Source of the DNA: Desulfobulbaceae bacterium
Lineage (GTDB): Bacteria > Desulfobacterota > Desulfobulbia > Desulfobulbales > Desulfocapsaceae
NCBI GenBank assembly: GCA_024636345.1
Contig: JAGXHG010000020.1
Coordinates: 1-64,000, forward strand
DNA: 64,000 nucleotides
Reading direction: 5' to 3'
The translations under genes were made by a program, and so were the position numbers. Positions 53,026 to 63,143 of the stretch are shown piece after piece (the stretch's first letter is position 1; every line of letters starts with the position of its first letter). The notes under the pieces are model-generated. The model was not told the DNA's origin. It did no database searches and worked only from the letters and a program-made list of their open reading frames with translations.

Positions 53026-55020
53026 TTATTTTCTCAAGGCACCCTTTATTCGTTCAATTTTGTTTTTTATATTACCTTCGCTCATGGGTTGACCGTTCCC
53101 AGTTGCATGATTGTCTACTTGTTCTTTTTTCTTCAAGGTGAGCAGGCACTCTTTCACTCCATCAAGCGATATCCCTGCAGCAGGGCTCTGAGCCACAACA
53201 CGCCCTGTCCCCTGGATCCGCACCTTTACGTTCTTGTCCTGCAGCAAATGCAAGGCCCGCCTCAAACTCATGCCGGAAAGGTCAGGCATGGTTGGATGAT
53301 GCCTCTCAAGCATGGTTTCCAGCCCGACCGGAACTTTTTTCTCTTGTTCCTGCTGGTAATTAATCTCTTTCCTTTCAGACTTAGTCATCATATCAGAAAG
53401 ATTTTTATGAACCTGCTGCAGTGCCACCATCGACGGCAGGATCTTCCCAGCCGGCCCGACAAGATCAAACACATCTTTAGCTGAGGCAATGGACGGTTCC
53501 AGGTATGGCTGACGTACCATCACCATAAGAATCAGTTCCGGTTTATCTGCCGGCAGCAAGGCAAACATCACTCTGGTTCTGATATATTCGCCATTTTTAC
53601 CAACCGGCTGAAAAGAGAGGTCTTGAGCATCAAGAAAAACTGAATCAAGCACCCCCTTATGCCCCTGGGCCTTTAACAATCTCCATGTTTCTACTGTTGC
53701 CGGATGGGATATCAGCGCACGTTCTTCAGCGATCCCATCGTCTCTGGCTCCTACATCTTCAGGACCGCCTTTTCCGTCACCTGGCGCAGAAGATCTGAAA
53801 AAATACTCGCGGGCACCGTTCCTCTCCAGGATGCGATCAAGCACATGCGGCAAGACCTGATGGCCACCATTTAACAGAGAGTTCAACCCAAGAAGTATCT
53901 GCATGGGCGTTGCTTTCAACGGCACGGTTCCCATTTCACTTTCCGGGGCGACAGCTTTTCCTTCAGTCCCGCCAACATCAGGACGAACATCCTCCGTTGA
54001 AAAATCCAGATCCGGCACAGCACTCAAGCCCAACCGCTGCCACAAACGAAATTCACTTCCGCTGTCAACAGATCCTGCCATGATACTCCAAGGGTAGATC
54101 TGTTTCCCCTGTTGCCAATCGGCCTGTAACAAAGCAGAATCGTGAAAAAAATTCCTTATTTTACGAGGAATAACAACAGGTTCAAACAGGATATTGGCAA
54201 GATCCTGTTTCTTATATTGATAAAATAAATTCGGGTCGAAGGAGGGAAAATTTGCACTGGCAACGATGGCACCCGTCTCTGTCTCCATGAGAAGAGTTAC
54301 AATCTCCGCATCCTCATGCACCGTACCAAGCGAAGCCACGTATTTCTCAAGAAAGTCCTGTATTTTCAGATCGATGGTCAAGACAAGATGTTGACCACTG
54401 ATACCAGTCTTATAATGGCCAGCCAAATCGATATGGGGAAAATCATCCCGACTGATACTGGCCTGATCAAGGAGACGATTATAATAATGCTCCACACCGG
54501 CCAATCCCATATTCCGATCTGCAAAACCAATTACATGGGCGGCAATACTCTTATACGGATAATAACGAACCTGTTCCCGATGCAGAAAGACACCCGAAAG
54601 ATGAAGATCCGCCACTGCCTTTTCTTCTTCCAGGCTGATGTCTTTTGCCAGCCAGATCCGCTGTGCATCCTTATCCAAAAGGGCCAGCAACTCTTGCTCA
54701 TTCAAACCCAGAACTGTGGCAAGCTGCCCGGCACTGCCATGCACATCTTCAAGCTCTCTGGGTCTTACATAGAGAGAAACCCGGTCAAGAGACAAGGCAA
54801 GTTCCTTGAAGTTCCTGTCAAAAATCGTCCCGCGCCCATTTTTGTTCTTATCTGTCGCCTTCTCCTGCCCGGAAAACATCTTGCTGGCAAAGTCTGTAAT
54901 CTCCTGCTTATACAAAACAGTACCAGTTACAACTCCTGCGACGACAACCAGGGCCATACCTAAAACCGCCAACCCGCTTCGCCCGCTCTTTTTTCCCCTC
55001 CGACGCGACTGGATGACCAT
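53026..55020 (-). CDS. ftsI: FtsI/PBP2-like protein without transpeptidase catalytic motifs, with PASTA domain
   Basis: 664 aa. One membrane anchor (about 17-37), a class B PBP pedestal with RGTIFDRNFKELALSLDRVS (63-82) and YYPYKSIAAHVIGFADRNMG (153-172), and the start of the transpeptidase fold with VLTIDLKIQ and METETGAIVASANFPSFDPN (245-264). Where EPGSTFK should be, the sequence reads FEPVVIPRKIRNFF (279-292): the nucleophile Ser and its SxxK Lys are missing. No SxN follows, the stretch to GLS is only about 45 residues, and the KTG position reads VGKNGEYIRTRVMFALLP (473-490). A C-terminal PASTA domain (577-630, MPDLSGMSLRRALHLLQDKN) is kept. The frame is unbroken and the gene sits in its usual place after ftsL, so it is probably a retained structural divisome protein and not an enzyme. 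Confidence 0.85.
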   Translation of the reverse strand: MVIQSRRRGKKSGRSGLAVLGMALVVVAGVVTGTVLYKQEITDFASKMFSGQEKATDKNKNGRGTIFDRNFKELALSLDRVSLYVRPRELEDVHGSAGQLATVLGLNEQELLALLDKDAQRIWLAKDISLEEEKAVADLHLSGVFLHREQVRYYPYKSIAAHVIGFADRNMGLAGVEHYYNRLLDQASISRDDFPHIDLAGHYKTGISGQHLVLTIDLKIQDFLEKYVASLGTVHEDAEIVTLLMETETGAIVASANFPSFDPNLFYQYKKQDLANILFEPVVIPRKIRNFFHDSALLQADWQQGKQIYPWSIMAGSVDSGSEFRLWQRLGLSAVPDLDFSTEDVRPDVGGTEGKAVAPESEMGTVPLKATPMQILLGLNSLLNGGHQVLPHVLDRILERNGAREYFFRSSAPGDGKGGPEDVGARDDGIAEERALISHPATVETWRLLKAQGHKGVLDSVFLDAQDLSFQPVGKNGEYIRTRVMFALLPADKPELILMVMVRQPYLEPSIASAKDVFDLVGPAGKILPSMVALQQVHKNLSDMMTKSERKEINYQQEQEKKVPVGLETMLERHHPTMPDLSGMSLRRALHLLQDKNVKVRIQGTGRVVAQSPAAGISLDGVKECLLTLKKKEQVDNHATGNGQPMSEGNIKNKIERIKGALRK

Positions 55021-55139
55021 CTTAGTTCTAGTTTAACCCTTCTTTGCAAAGAATAATTTTTTGATCTTAAAATAATAGGAGAGACATAAGAATTCGTCAG
55101 GAAACAGTCAGAAGAGTTCAGTTATCTTCTGTTCGCCCC

Positions 55140-55505
55140 CTAAAAGCGGGTAACCTGCTCTTTTCCAGGGACATAGAGAGCGAGCTGACTTGCCGCTATC
55201 TTATTGAGATACTCAGGGGAATAAAGACGGGCTCGCTCAGCCCTGAGCTTAATATGTTCATCCATAAGGACATAACGACCTTTCTCTGCATCCGCTAAGA
55301 CTAAAGCTATCTGATCTGCTGAGGATGACAACCAGACGTTCACCAGAAGAAGCAACGGACAGAAAATGAGCAACACCTTCCCTACAGACATCCACAATAT
55401 TTTCGGACCGAGCAGACCAAGAGCATTTTGCCGCAATTGCTGCTGGCGAATTGATGATGGCATCATGGGACGGCTATATGCTTGAACAGATTGATTGATA
55501 AACAT
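55140..55505 (-). CDS. ftsL: FtsL-like divisome protein
   Basis: 121 aa from the ATG at 55505, with GGAGGAG six bases upstream; the frame extends to 55553 but without a site. A cytoplasmic N-terminus of ~45 residues, one membrane segment (KVLLIFCPLLLLVNVWLS) and a short periplasmic coiled coil (LMDEHIKLRAERARLY) are typical of FtsL. Sequence similarity in this family is low, so position between rsmH and the FtsI-like gene carries weight. FtsL with FtsB and FtsQ normally activates FtsW-FtsI. Confidence 0.75.
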   Translation of the reverse strand: MFINQSVQAYSRPMMPSSIRQQQLRQNALGLLGPKILWMSVGKVLLIFCPLLLLVNVWLSSSADQIALVLADAEKGRYVLMDEHIKLRAERARLYSPEYLNKIAASQLALYVPGKEQVTRF

Positions 55506-55554
55506 AGTATGCTCCTCCATTGATTTCTCAAAAAACATTACGATCAGGTTCAAA

Positions 55555-56457
55555 CTATCTCTTCCTGGCCGCCACTCTTAATCGTGCACTACGCGCCCTG
55601 TAATTTGCCGCGATCTCTGCAGATGTTGGCATTATGGGTTTGGAGGTTAAAATCTCCATCTCACTCTGCTCTCTAAATTTTCTTTTCACCAGCCGATCTT
55701 CCAGAGAATGAAATGATATCACACAAAATATTGCCCCGGATCGAAGCAGTGACGGCGCATCATCAAGAATTCTGGCCAGATTCTCCAACTCGCCATTCAC
55801 TGCGATTCGCAGGGCCTGAAACACCTTGGTGGCCACATGAATTTTATCTGGATGAAAACGCCGCGGGATTGCCCTGGCCACAACAGCGGCCAGTTGCCGA
55901 GAGTTTACAATCTTCTCTGCAAACCGGGACCGTACAATCTCCCGGGCAATGGGTCTGGCCTGTTTTTCATCACCATAATAAAAAAAAATGTCTGCCAGCT
56001 CTTCTTCAGTACATGATGCGAGTAGCGATGCTGCCGTCACTTCCCGCCTGGTATCCATCCGCATATCAAGGGGTTCATCATGCCGAAAGCTGAATCCTCG
56101 CCCCCCTGAATCCAGTTGCAGGGAAGAAAGGCCTATATCAATGAGGATGCCATCTACCTGCTCGACTCCGATCTCTGCCAAACCGGTACTGATCTCAGCA
56201 AAATTACGCCTGACAATGGTCAGACGGTCGCCAAAAGGCTGCAATCTGATCCGACTTCGGGCTATGGCGTCCTCATCCCATTCAAAGGCAATGACCCGAC
56301 CATCAGGTGCAGAGTGGCGCAAAATCGACTCGGTGTGACCGCCAAGACCTAATGTACCATCCACATACAACCCGCCTGAGCGAGGCGCAAGATAATGGAG
56401 TACCTCTGCGGGCAGTACCGAACAATGTACAGCTTCTTCCTGCGGCGCAGGCTCCAT
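55555..56457 (-). CDS. rsmH: 16S rRNA (cytosine1402-N4)-methyltransferase
   Basis: 300 aa from the ATG at 56457, overlapping the mraZ stop (TGATG). Motifs: HCSVLPAEVLHYLAPRSGG, YVDGTLGLGGHTESIL (SAM binding), DGILIDIGLSSLQLDSGGRG, PLDMRMD and CVISFHSLEDRLVKRKF. RsmH methylates C1402 in the ribosomal P site. It is the conserved second gene of the dcw cluster. Confidence 0.97.
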   Translation of the reverse strand: MEPAPQEEAVHCSVLPAEVLHYLAPRSGGLYVDGTLGLGGHTESILRHSAPDGRVIAFEWDEDAIARSRIRLQPFGDRLTIVRRNFAEISTGLAEIGVEQVDGILIDIGLSSLQLDSGGRGFSFRHDEPLDMRMDTRREVTAASLLASCTEEELADIFFYYGDEKQARPIAREIVRSRFAEKIVNSRQLAAVVARAIPRRFHPDKIHVATKVFQALRIAVNGELENLARILDDAPSLLRSGAIFCVISFHSLEDRLVKRKFREQSEMEILTSKPIMPTSAEIAANYRARSARLRVAARKR

Positions 56458-56927
56458 CAGAAAATACCCAATTTGGCCAGGCTTTCGGTATAATCGCCAA
56501 AATTCTCCCGGGTAGCCTGATTCTCCAGCTCCCAAGCCTCTTTGTCCCAGATCTCAACATAGTCCAGCATACCGGTCAGCACCACATCCTTGACTATTCC
56601 GACCTCACTGCGCAGCGAGGGAGGAAGCAACACTCGACCCTGCTTGTCAGGTTGACAGGGAGTGACCCCGGAGACCACCAAACGGATAAAACCGGTCAGG
56701 CCAGGTTGTTCACGGCCATTGGTCAACAACTTATTTTCCAGAATCTCCCACTGAGAGACAGGGAAGACGCGAAGATGGGCGCCCCAACTGGTCACCATCA
56801 ACTCCTCAGAATCATACTGCGCAAGGACGTCCCTGAATCTGCTGGGGACATTCAATCGCCCTTTGATATCAAGCGCATGTTCCGATCTGCCGCGAAATCT
56901 GCTGGTTGTTAAGTTGCTGTTTCCCAT
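56457..56927 (-). CDS. mraZ: transcriptional regulator MraZ
   Basis: 156 aa, with the two SpoVT/AbrB-like halves: EHALDIKGRLNVPSRFRDVL (about 16-35) and PCQPDKQGRVLLPPSLRSEV (about 90-109). MraZ binds repeated boxes in its own promoter and represses the dcw operon; five such blocks at 10-base spacing lie directly upstream (56931-56980). First gene of the operon. Confidence 0.95.
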   Translation of the reverse strand: MGNSNLTTSRFRGRSEHALDIKGRLNVPSRFRDVLAQYDSEELMVTSWGAHLRVFPVSQWEILENKLLTNGREQPGLTGFIRLVVSGVTPCQPDKQGRVLLPPSLRSEVGIVKDVVLTGMLDYVEIWDKEAWELENQATRENFGDYTESLAKLGIF

Positions 56928-56930
56928 GGC

Positions 56931-57018
56931 CTCCCGCCACCCTTTTCCACCCCACTCCCTTTTTCACCACTTTACACCACTATCTACCCTTTTATAGCAG
57001 GAAGAACCCACTTGTCAA
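56931..57018 (-). promoter_or_regulatory. dcw promoter with 10-bp-phased MraZ boxes
   Basis: On the minus strand -35 TTGACA (57013-57018) and -10 TATAAA (56991-56996) are 16 bases apart, so transcription starts near 56983. Just downstream, 56931-56980 splits into five 10-base blocks, four of which start with GTGG on the minus strand (CCAC at 56937, 56947, 56967 and 56977 on the plus strand). This is the direct-repeat pattern of MraZ operators. Confidence 0.75.
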
Positions 57019-57697
57019 GATTTTTCCCGAATTTTATAAAAAACGATTACCTTCAGACAGTTAAAGGCAAAAAGTACTATATAAAGTACAACACCGATCA
57101 AGTCTACACAACAGAAGACACATTAGACACATCATTCAAAAATTAATTCCTGAATTGCTTGTCTGTTAAAAAAAGCATCCTACTGAAATCACGACTTAAA
57201 TTAAAAAAACATTATTTTTGGTTTCAACAGAGAGTGCAACAAGAAGCCTTGACCTGAATAAAACTGGTCAGAGAGAGAGCAAGAAAAGTTAGTTCCAGGG
57301 GGGAAGAAAGGATGAGTAAAAAAAATTCGACAAAGGACTTCTGGGACCAATGACCTCTGCCGTAGAAAGGCGCTGAGAGTAACCCGACGGGAAAGAAATT
57401 GGATAGTTTATCAGGAAACAGATCTGAAAACAAACCATGACACACCAGCTTGGCTGGCAAATCACATATTTCTTGATCAGAGGCAAGAGTTTAGAGCTCT
57501 TGACACTACAAGTAAAAACATTAACAAAAATTCCGAACAGTTATCGACAATCAACACCTGACCGTCACAATGAACACCGTTATAGGTACCGCCGGTGTTC
57601 ATTGCAACAACTTCCATAGAAGCAACTGAGCAAATCCGTCAATAAACTTACAAGTAGAAATCAACGGATTTGCCCGCCAGGAAAAAGAGACCTTACC
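57019..57697. other. long intergenic gap with two hairpins, no gene seen
   Basis: Between the dcw promoter and the multicopper oxidase stop there is an AT-rich stretch without a supported gene. A 12-bp inverted repeat (57568-57579 with 57593-57604) and a 10-bp one (57630-57639 with 57664-57673) lie on the oxidase side and may terminate its transcript, though neither has a T-tract. Open frames at 57224-57486 have no ribosome site and no recognisable product. Confidence 0.4.
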
Positions 57698-60600
57698 TTA
57701 ATTTACAATTTTCCAGTACAGATCGAGAATGGTGGGGAGAAGTGGTACCTCCCCAAGTCTTACCATCCCATCCATATACCAAACCCTGTTTTCGCCTGAC
57801 ACATTGTTCCTCCAGAGAATATCGGGCTTAATATCATTGTTAAAATCACCAACGCCTACAATTTCCCAAGTAAGATCAGTTTCTGATGTAGTAGACTCTG
57901 GGGCTCCATTCCTGGTCACTCCGTTCATATACCAAGCTGTTACATCACCTGTTGATGTATTTCTCCAGAGGATGTCAGACTTACCATCTCCGTCAAAGTC
58001 CCCTGTACCCACAATTGTCGCGTCTGGAGTGGCGTCTGTTTCTATCACTCCACTTCCTGCATACAGTATTTTATTCATATACCAAGCCCGGTTCTGGCCC
58101 GTAGTCGCATTTCTCCAGAGAATATCACTTTGACCATCACCATTAAAATCACCTGTACCCACAATTTTCCAATTCTGATCGGCAACAACAGGGACAATGG
58201 GCACTTGCCCAATTCGTATGTCTCCGTCCATATACCAAACCCTATTTGCACCGGTCAAAGTGTTCCTCCACAAGATATCGGGCTTGCTGTCACCATTAAA
58301 GTCACGCCTGCCGACAATATTCCAGTTCTGATCAGGCTCGAATGGAAGGAGTGTTTGTGAGACTGTAGTTATCCCGTCCATAAACCAGGCCATGTTTTTT
58401 CCATCACGGATGTTTCTCCAGAGAATATCCACTTTGGTATTGGGGTTGAGGACAATCGGACGCATCATGTCGCTTTCTTCGTGGCTGAGGATGTGGCAAT
58501 GCCACAAGTACTCATGACCGAAGTTGTACATTATATTGACCGTCGCAGGAGTAAGTGCTTGAGCGGTCACCGGGTCAAGATTCGAAAAGCCAACCGTAGA
58601 TCCTAGAGGAAAGGCCGGGTTAAGTGGTCGAATACTCTCAGGGATAGTAAAGGGAAACGTAAACTGAGCCGGCCTGATAGCCACGATCGTGTCTTCCAGC
58701 GGACTTATCCTGACCGTGTCTTTCCAACCCAACTCATTAGGATCAGGCGGATAAATAAAACCATCCCAGCCAACCCGGTTAAGAACCTGTACATCAGATA
58801 TATGGAAATGCACAGGGTGGGTATCCACTCCATTATGGGTAATCTTCCAAATCTGTACCTGATCCTTAGCTATGATCTCAGTGGGCGGATCAACAAAGTT
58901 TTGCAGGACAAAGGTTTGAATTCCAGCATTGGTAAATGCCAGCTCAAGACCAAGTTTGGCACTCATGCGTCCGAACTCATCAAAAACCTCACCCATCTCA
59001 TCCTGGATAGCCTTAGGCTTCATCGGATAGTGAGAGACTATTGACCCATCAACCCTCATGAAACTCAGAGAGGTATCAGTGATGCGCGACAGTCCCCAAT
59101 TAGGAGCGGTAGCGGGAAAGCTCTTGGCATAAGCGGTGTTGTAAGCAGACTGCCCGACAATGATCGGGTCCTGCCCGGTTGCAAAGACACCAGTCGGTCC
59201 TGCAAATGCCGCCTCCAAAGTGGCCAAGGTCGTTGAATTATAGTCATCAACGGGCGCTGTTCCGCCGGTTCCGGAAACCTTAATCTGCATGATCGTTCGG
59301 GTATTAGGGCCATAGCCGAACGGAGTCGTATTGGCACCACCCATTGATCTGTTGTCAGGAGCGCCCGTGTAGTAATCATAATGGGGGTCGAGTGCCGGCC
59401 ATGGTGCCGGAGCATCATTATAGAGGATCAGGGTTTTACCGGCAAATTTGGAAAAGTCAACAATGATATCCGCCCGTTCCGCAGGTCCCAACATCAGTGT
59501 ACCGCCCCCCTGGTTCTGTTGCAGCACCAATCCGGCAGTGAAGGTTGTCGGATCAATATTCCAATTAATCGGCTGATTAGGCAACAACACCGGAGCTGGC
59601 AAAAAACCGCCTTCAGTTCCGATCTGGATCATGGCTGGACCTCTGGTAGCCGGATCAGGCACCCCACCTTCCCTATCGTCTGCCGGCCAGCCCTCCGGAA
59701 ATCCGGCAGTCGTTACTGCCGGAACCATTTTTACTTCCGTCAACCGTCCCTGAAAGACCCGGCCAGGATCCGCCACATACATCTGCAAATTCCAGAATCG
59801 GTCATGGGCTCCATTCAAAATCCGAAATCGATATTCTTTGGGATCAACCTTCAGTACAGGATAGGCTGTTCCATTGATTAGCGGGGTATCCATGAAAGCC
59901 TCCGCCCCCCACGACGGATTGGGGGTATCGGGCCGCTGCGGCGGCTGACAGAAAAAATTATTGAAGGCACTTGGTTCACAGGTTGAGTCATAATATTCGT
60001 TCGCAACCGGCCCATTAGAGATATTAGTGGTAGGCGGCCAGAACCAGGGGCCATAATGCCATCGACCGTAAGCGTTTATCCCGCTCTCATCTGGATTCCA
60101 TGGATTCTGGGCCGGCATATAGACATGGGGCCACCAGAGGTCTCCGGTTACGGGAAGTGCACCGATGGGGTTCCAAGGAAGAATTGTTCCCGGTTGACTT
60201 CCCCATATCCAGGTCGGGTCCGTTTTGAGAACATACGTGGGTCTCGTTGGAACACCATCTACGAAGGTCTTGTCAACAATGATCAAGGGAATCTCTTCAC
60301 CGGCGACAGCACCAGGAATTGTTCCGGCATCAATAAGAGCCTGTTCGGTAGGATCCTTGATCAAATAGCCGGCTACTCCACCGACATAAACACCAAGACG
60401 GGTAATTCCCCAGCTATGATCATGATAAAACATCATCCTTGCGCTCTGCTGGTTGGTATAGTAATAGGTTTGCGCTCCTGGTCCGGGATTATTTGTCGCA
60501 CCCGCAACTCCGCAGGACGTCTTTCCCGCACAATTTGAGCCAGGATAAGTAACATTTGTGATATGTGTCCCAGCAGCATCAAACCACATATCCGGCACAT

Positions 60601-61318
60601 AAGAGACACTGACACCTTTGGGATAGTCTGTAATTTCGTCCTTTGGAGTAATCCACTGATGGGCGGTTCCATCACTGATCCACGGAGTCCGTCCACCATG
60701 AAGATGGATAACAGACCGATTCTGGGTAAACACGCCATATTTCGTAGTTATCGGTTCCTTCGTCTCTGGATCATAGTCAATCTCAAATTCACCAGAACCC
60801 ATAATACTAGTATCAACCGGGATAAAAAGATCACCGGCGTCACCAGTTGGCAGCGAATTGGTAAACTTGATGCGCACCGCACGGTCCTTGGTACTGACGA
60901 TCAGTGGCCCCAAACTATGAAATTTACTCACCCCAGGTGCTGTCGTATTGGTCTGCCGATAGCCCCGCATTAAGGTGCCCCCAGTATTTACGACTATCGG
61001 TGGCAGATCACTATGCACCTGCTCCCGGTATTGGCCAATTTCGATTTCATAATAATCCGTTCCCGGATAGGTTTCTGTATCTGGAACAGCTACAGGGATA
61101 TACTGTCCGAGATTATTTGCGTTGCCAACATTCAGCCCTGGAAGTCCATCAACAAATTTCCGGAGCGGCGGGCTATTGGCCCAATTAGGTGTATTATAAT
61201 AATCCGGAACACCGCTATCACGGGGTCCGGCCACTGCCTCTCCCTGACCAATTCCTGAGACCTGGACCGCCAATACCGCAAGCATAGCAATCATGGTTGA
61301 AAACCGTTGTCTATTCAT
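57698..61318 (-). CDS. exported multicopper oxidase with C-terminal FG-GAP-like repeats
   Basis: 1206 aa from the ATG at 61318, preceded by GGAGGAAGG. A signal peptide ([20 protein letters not shown]) is followed by three cupredoxin domains. All four copper motifs are present: [42 protein letters not shown] and [17 protein letters not shown], giving the type 1 and trinuclear sites. The layout is that of CotA/bilirubin-oxidase-type enzymes, which oxidise phenols, metals or bilirubin with O2. The last ~260 residues are five FG-GAP/VCBS-like units (for example [38 protein letters not shown]) with DxDxDG-type calcium loops. This repeat tail is unusual for the enzyme and suggests cell-surface display. 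In an anaerobe, metal oxidation or O2 removal are possible roles; substrate unknown. Confidence 0.9.
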   Translation of the reverse strand: MNRQRFSTMIAMLAVLAVQVSGIGQGEAVAGPRDSGVPDYYNTPNWANSPPLRKFVDGLPGLNVGNANNLGQYIPVAVPDTETYPGTDYYEIEIGQYREQVHSDLPPIVVNTGGTLMRGYRQTNTTAPGVSKFHSLGPLIVSTKDRAVRIKFTNSLPTGDAGDLFIPVDTSIMGSGEFEIDYDPETKEPITTKYGVFTQNRSVIHLHGGRTPWISDGTAHQWITPKDEITDYPKGVSVSYVPDMWFDAAGTHITNVTYPGSNCAGKTSCGVAGATNNPGPGAQTYYYTNQQSARMMFYHDHSWGITRLGVYVGGVAGYLIKDPTEQALIDAGTIPGAVAGEEIPLIIVDKTFVDGVPTRPTYVLKTDPTWIWGSQPGTILPWNPIGALPVTGDLWWPHVYMPAQNPWNPDESGINAYGRWHYGPWFWPPTTNISNGPVANEYYDSTCEPSAFNNFFCQPPQRPDTPNPSWGAEAFMDTPLINGTAYPVLKVDPKEYRFRILNGAHDRFWNLQMYVADPGRVFQGRLTEVKMVPAVTTAGFPEGWPADDREGGVPDPATRGPAMIQIGTEGGFLPAPVLLPNQPINWNIDPTTFTAGLVLQQNQGGGTLMLGPAERADIIVDFSKFAGKTLILYNDAPAPWPALDPHYDYYTGAPDNRSMGGANTTPFGYGPNTRTIMQIKVSGTGGTAPVDDYNSTTLATLEAAFAGPTGVFATGQDPIIVGQSAYNTAYAKSFPATAPNWGLSRITDTSLSFMRVDGSIVSHYPMKPKAIQDEMGEVFDEFGRMSAKLGLELAFTNAGIQTFVLQNFVDPPTEIIAKDQVQIWKITHNGVDTHPVHFHISDVQVLNRVGWDGFIYPPDPNELGWKDTVRISPLEDTIVAIRPAQFTFPFTIPESIRPLNPAFPLGSTVGFSNLDPVTAQALTPATVNIMYNFGHEYLWHCHILSHEESDMMRPIVLNPNTKVDILWRNIRDGKNMAWFMDGITTVSQTLLPFEPDQNWNIVGRRDFNGDSKPDILWRNTLTGANRVWYMDGDIRIGQVPIVPVVADQNWKIVGTGDFNGDGQSDILWRNATTGQNRAWYMNKILYAGSGVIETDATPDATIVGTGDFDGDGKSDILWRNTSTGDVTAWYMNGVTRNGAPESTTSETDLTWEIVGVGDFNNDIKPDILWRNNVSGENRVWYMDGMVRLGEVPLLPTILDLYWKIVN

Positions 61319-61381
61319 TCCTTCCTCCACTTATAATAAGAGTGTTTTAGAGGGTATCGGTTATGGTATCACCAATGACGT

Positions 61382-62221
61382 TCATTGCATGACATTCAGA
61401 ATTTCATCCTGAATTCCATTTTGAGTGTCATTCTGACCGCTACTCACCGCTTGCATTATCAAGGTATTCCGACTGGCTATTGCTCGCGTTCTAATATCAC
61501 GCTGATTCATAACTAACTCTTTCCAGGAAATACCTGCCCTTGGCCGTATAATCTGATCACCTGTTGCAGGTGTCTGCCCCGGTTTTTGTGATACCTGAAC
61601 CGGCAAACTACTACTCGGGACTACTGGTTCAGGATCCTTTGCGGCTGGCTCTTTTTGAGAAATATCCATTCCTGAAGGTCTGGCCTGATCACTCACTGCC
61701 GCTGCCTGCGCCTGTTCTTGCTGAATCGGCTGAAGACTCTCCGGCTTGACGAGTTGCCCCCCGCTCACAGCCTGCTCCTTCCGATAATTATCCTTCCCCG
61801 ATGCATCAATCTGGTCACTTTGTACGGATTTCTGCTCCGGAACTTGTTGCTCCTCAACAGACAGGCTGTTATTCGACCAAGCAGGTTCAGCTTTCCTCAC
61901 AGCCTGCTCATTGCGGGAATGATCCACTCCTGACTCCATAGTTTGGTCACTCTTTGCGGATATCTGCACCTGTACCTGTTGATCCTGAACAGACAGGTTG
62001 TTATTCGATCCAGCAGATTCAGCCTTACTCGTAACCTGCCCGTTCCCATAAATATCCCCTGAGCCTCCGACCTGGTCATTCTGTACTGATGGCTGGGTCT
62101 GTCCCTGTAGTGGCTGCATCCAGGGACTGCTATTCGTCCTGTTGTTCGTTCTGGCGCTCACCAGATAAATCCCCGTCAACGAGAGCAAAACACAGACGAT
62201 TATATAAGAAATTTTTTTCAT
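61382..62221 (-). CDS. exported Gln/Ser-rich repeat protein, unknown function
   Basis: 279 aa. An N-terminal signal or anchor helix (ISYIIVCVLLSLTGIYLV) is followed by four to five imperfect repeats of about 43 residues, each with SDQ...SG.D....EQAV, a KAEP or PEP step, NNSLSV and a QQV.Q end (QAVRKAEPAWSNNSLSVEEQ in one copy). It is low in hydrophobics and probably disordered. The last ~55 residues differ (SWKELVMNQRDIRTRAIASR) and may form helices. It lies just upstream of the multicopper oxidase in the same direction and may be a surface linker or matrix protein; this is inference. Confidence 0.6.
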   Translation of the reverse strand: MKKISYIIVCVLLSLTGIYLVSARTNNRTNSSPWMQPLQGQTQPSVQNDQVGGSGDIYGNGQVTSKAESAGSNNNLSVQDQQVQVQISAKSDQTMESGVDHSRNEQAVRKAEPAWSNNSLSVEEQQVPEQKSVQSDQIDASGKDNYRKEQAVSGGQLVKPESLQPIQQEQAQAAAVSDQARPSGMDISQKEPAAKDPEPVVPSSSLPVQVSQKPGQTPATGDQIIRPRAGISWKELVMNQRDIRTRAIASRNTLIMQAVSSGQNDTQNGIQDEILNVMQ

Positions 62222-62324
62222 CTCCTCTCCTCCCTTTCAGCTCAATGGTACGACAAACTCATCGGCAAATAACTCTTCAATCATATTTCACTTGTATTGC
62301 ACTCTTTTCATAAACTGCCGACAT

Positions 62325-63143
62325 TCATTTAATAGCAAGCAACTCGACCTCAAAAATAAGTGTGGCGTTCGCTCCAATTGTACTACTTGCCCCCCGCTCA
62401 CCATAAGCGAGCTGGGAAGGAATGAAAATCTTCCATATAGAACCAACCGGCATAAGCTTGAGAGCCTCGCCCCAACCGGAGATAATATCACTAACCTTGA
62501 ATGTTGCTGGATGGCCCATACGGTACGAGCTATCGAACTCTTTACCGTTAATAAATTTTCCACGATAATGACACTCGACGGTATCGTTTGCTGTTGGCTT
62601 TTTGCCATCTCCATACTTCAGGATTTGGTACTGTAAGCCACTGGGCAGGGTCACGACCCCTTCTTTTTTCTTGTTCTCCAAGAGAAACGTCTCTCCCGCC
62701 TTTTTGTTTTCTTCCGCTTCCCGGATTATAATTTTCGCCCGCATTCGCCGCGCTTCAGCCTGATACTGCTTAATAGCCCTTCCAACCTCGGCATCAGACA
62801 GGAGCAGTTTATTTCCAGCGAATGCATCTTCCATGCCTTTCATCACTAAGTTCAGGTCAATATCAACGCCCTGTTTTTTTAAGTTGCCGATCAAATTGAC
62901 GCCAATGGCGTAATTAACCTGATCCTTTTGGGTCTTGAGAAGAGAAGCCTCATCGGATTTACCCGAAGTGGCCAGGCCTCCCGATTCTGATTCTGGCACG
63001 CTCTCTGACTGAGACTGCGCGCGAGCGTCCCAATCCATTCCCCAAACTACAGAAATCATGAACGCAACCAGACACACAAGAAAAGACAACCTGCTATTTT
63101 TCAATCCGACCCTCTTTGATATATTTTCACAATAATTAACCAT
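62325..63143 (-). CDS. FKBP-type peptidyl-prolyl cis-trans isomerase, exported
   Basis: 272 aa. A hydrophobic signal (LSFLVCLVAFMISVVWG) precedes an FkpA/Mip-like helical dimerisation region (about 60-155; NYAIGVNLIGNLKKQGVDID, ARRMRAKIIIREAEENKKAG) and a C-terminal FKBP domain with VECHYRGKFINGKEFDSSYR, VGSIWKIFIPSQLAYGERGA and ATLIFEVELLAIK. It speeds proline isomerisation during folding of exported proteins, plausibly its neighbours. It begins directly after the stop of the small two-cysteine protein gene. Confidence 0.93.
   Translation of the reverse strand: MVNYCENISKRVGLKNSRLSFLVCLVAFMISVVWGMDWDARAQSQSESVPESESGGLATSGKSDEASLLKTQKDQVNYAIGVNLIGNLKKQGVDIDLNLVMKGMEDAFAGNKLLLSDAEVGRAIKQYQAEARRMRAKIIIREAEENKKAGETFLLENKKKEGVVTLPSGLQYQILKYGDGKKPTANDTVECHYRGKFINGKEFDSSYRMGHPATFKVSDIISGWGEALKLMPVGSIWKIFIPSQLAYGERGASSTIGANATLIFEVELLAIK

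Noticed and set aside
54402-54414. KTG triplet at residues 204-206 of the FtsI-like protein as the catalytic motif
   Set aside because: It lies in the pedestal before the transpeptidase fold, whereas the functional KTG must come near the end of that domain.
57224-57486. Small genes in the gap before the dcw promoter
   Set aside because: The frames have no ribosome site, overlap each other, and give hydrophobic random-looking products.
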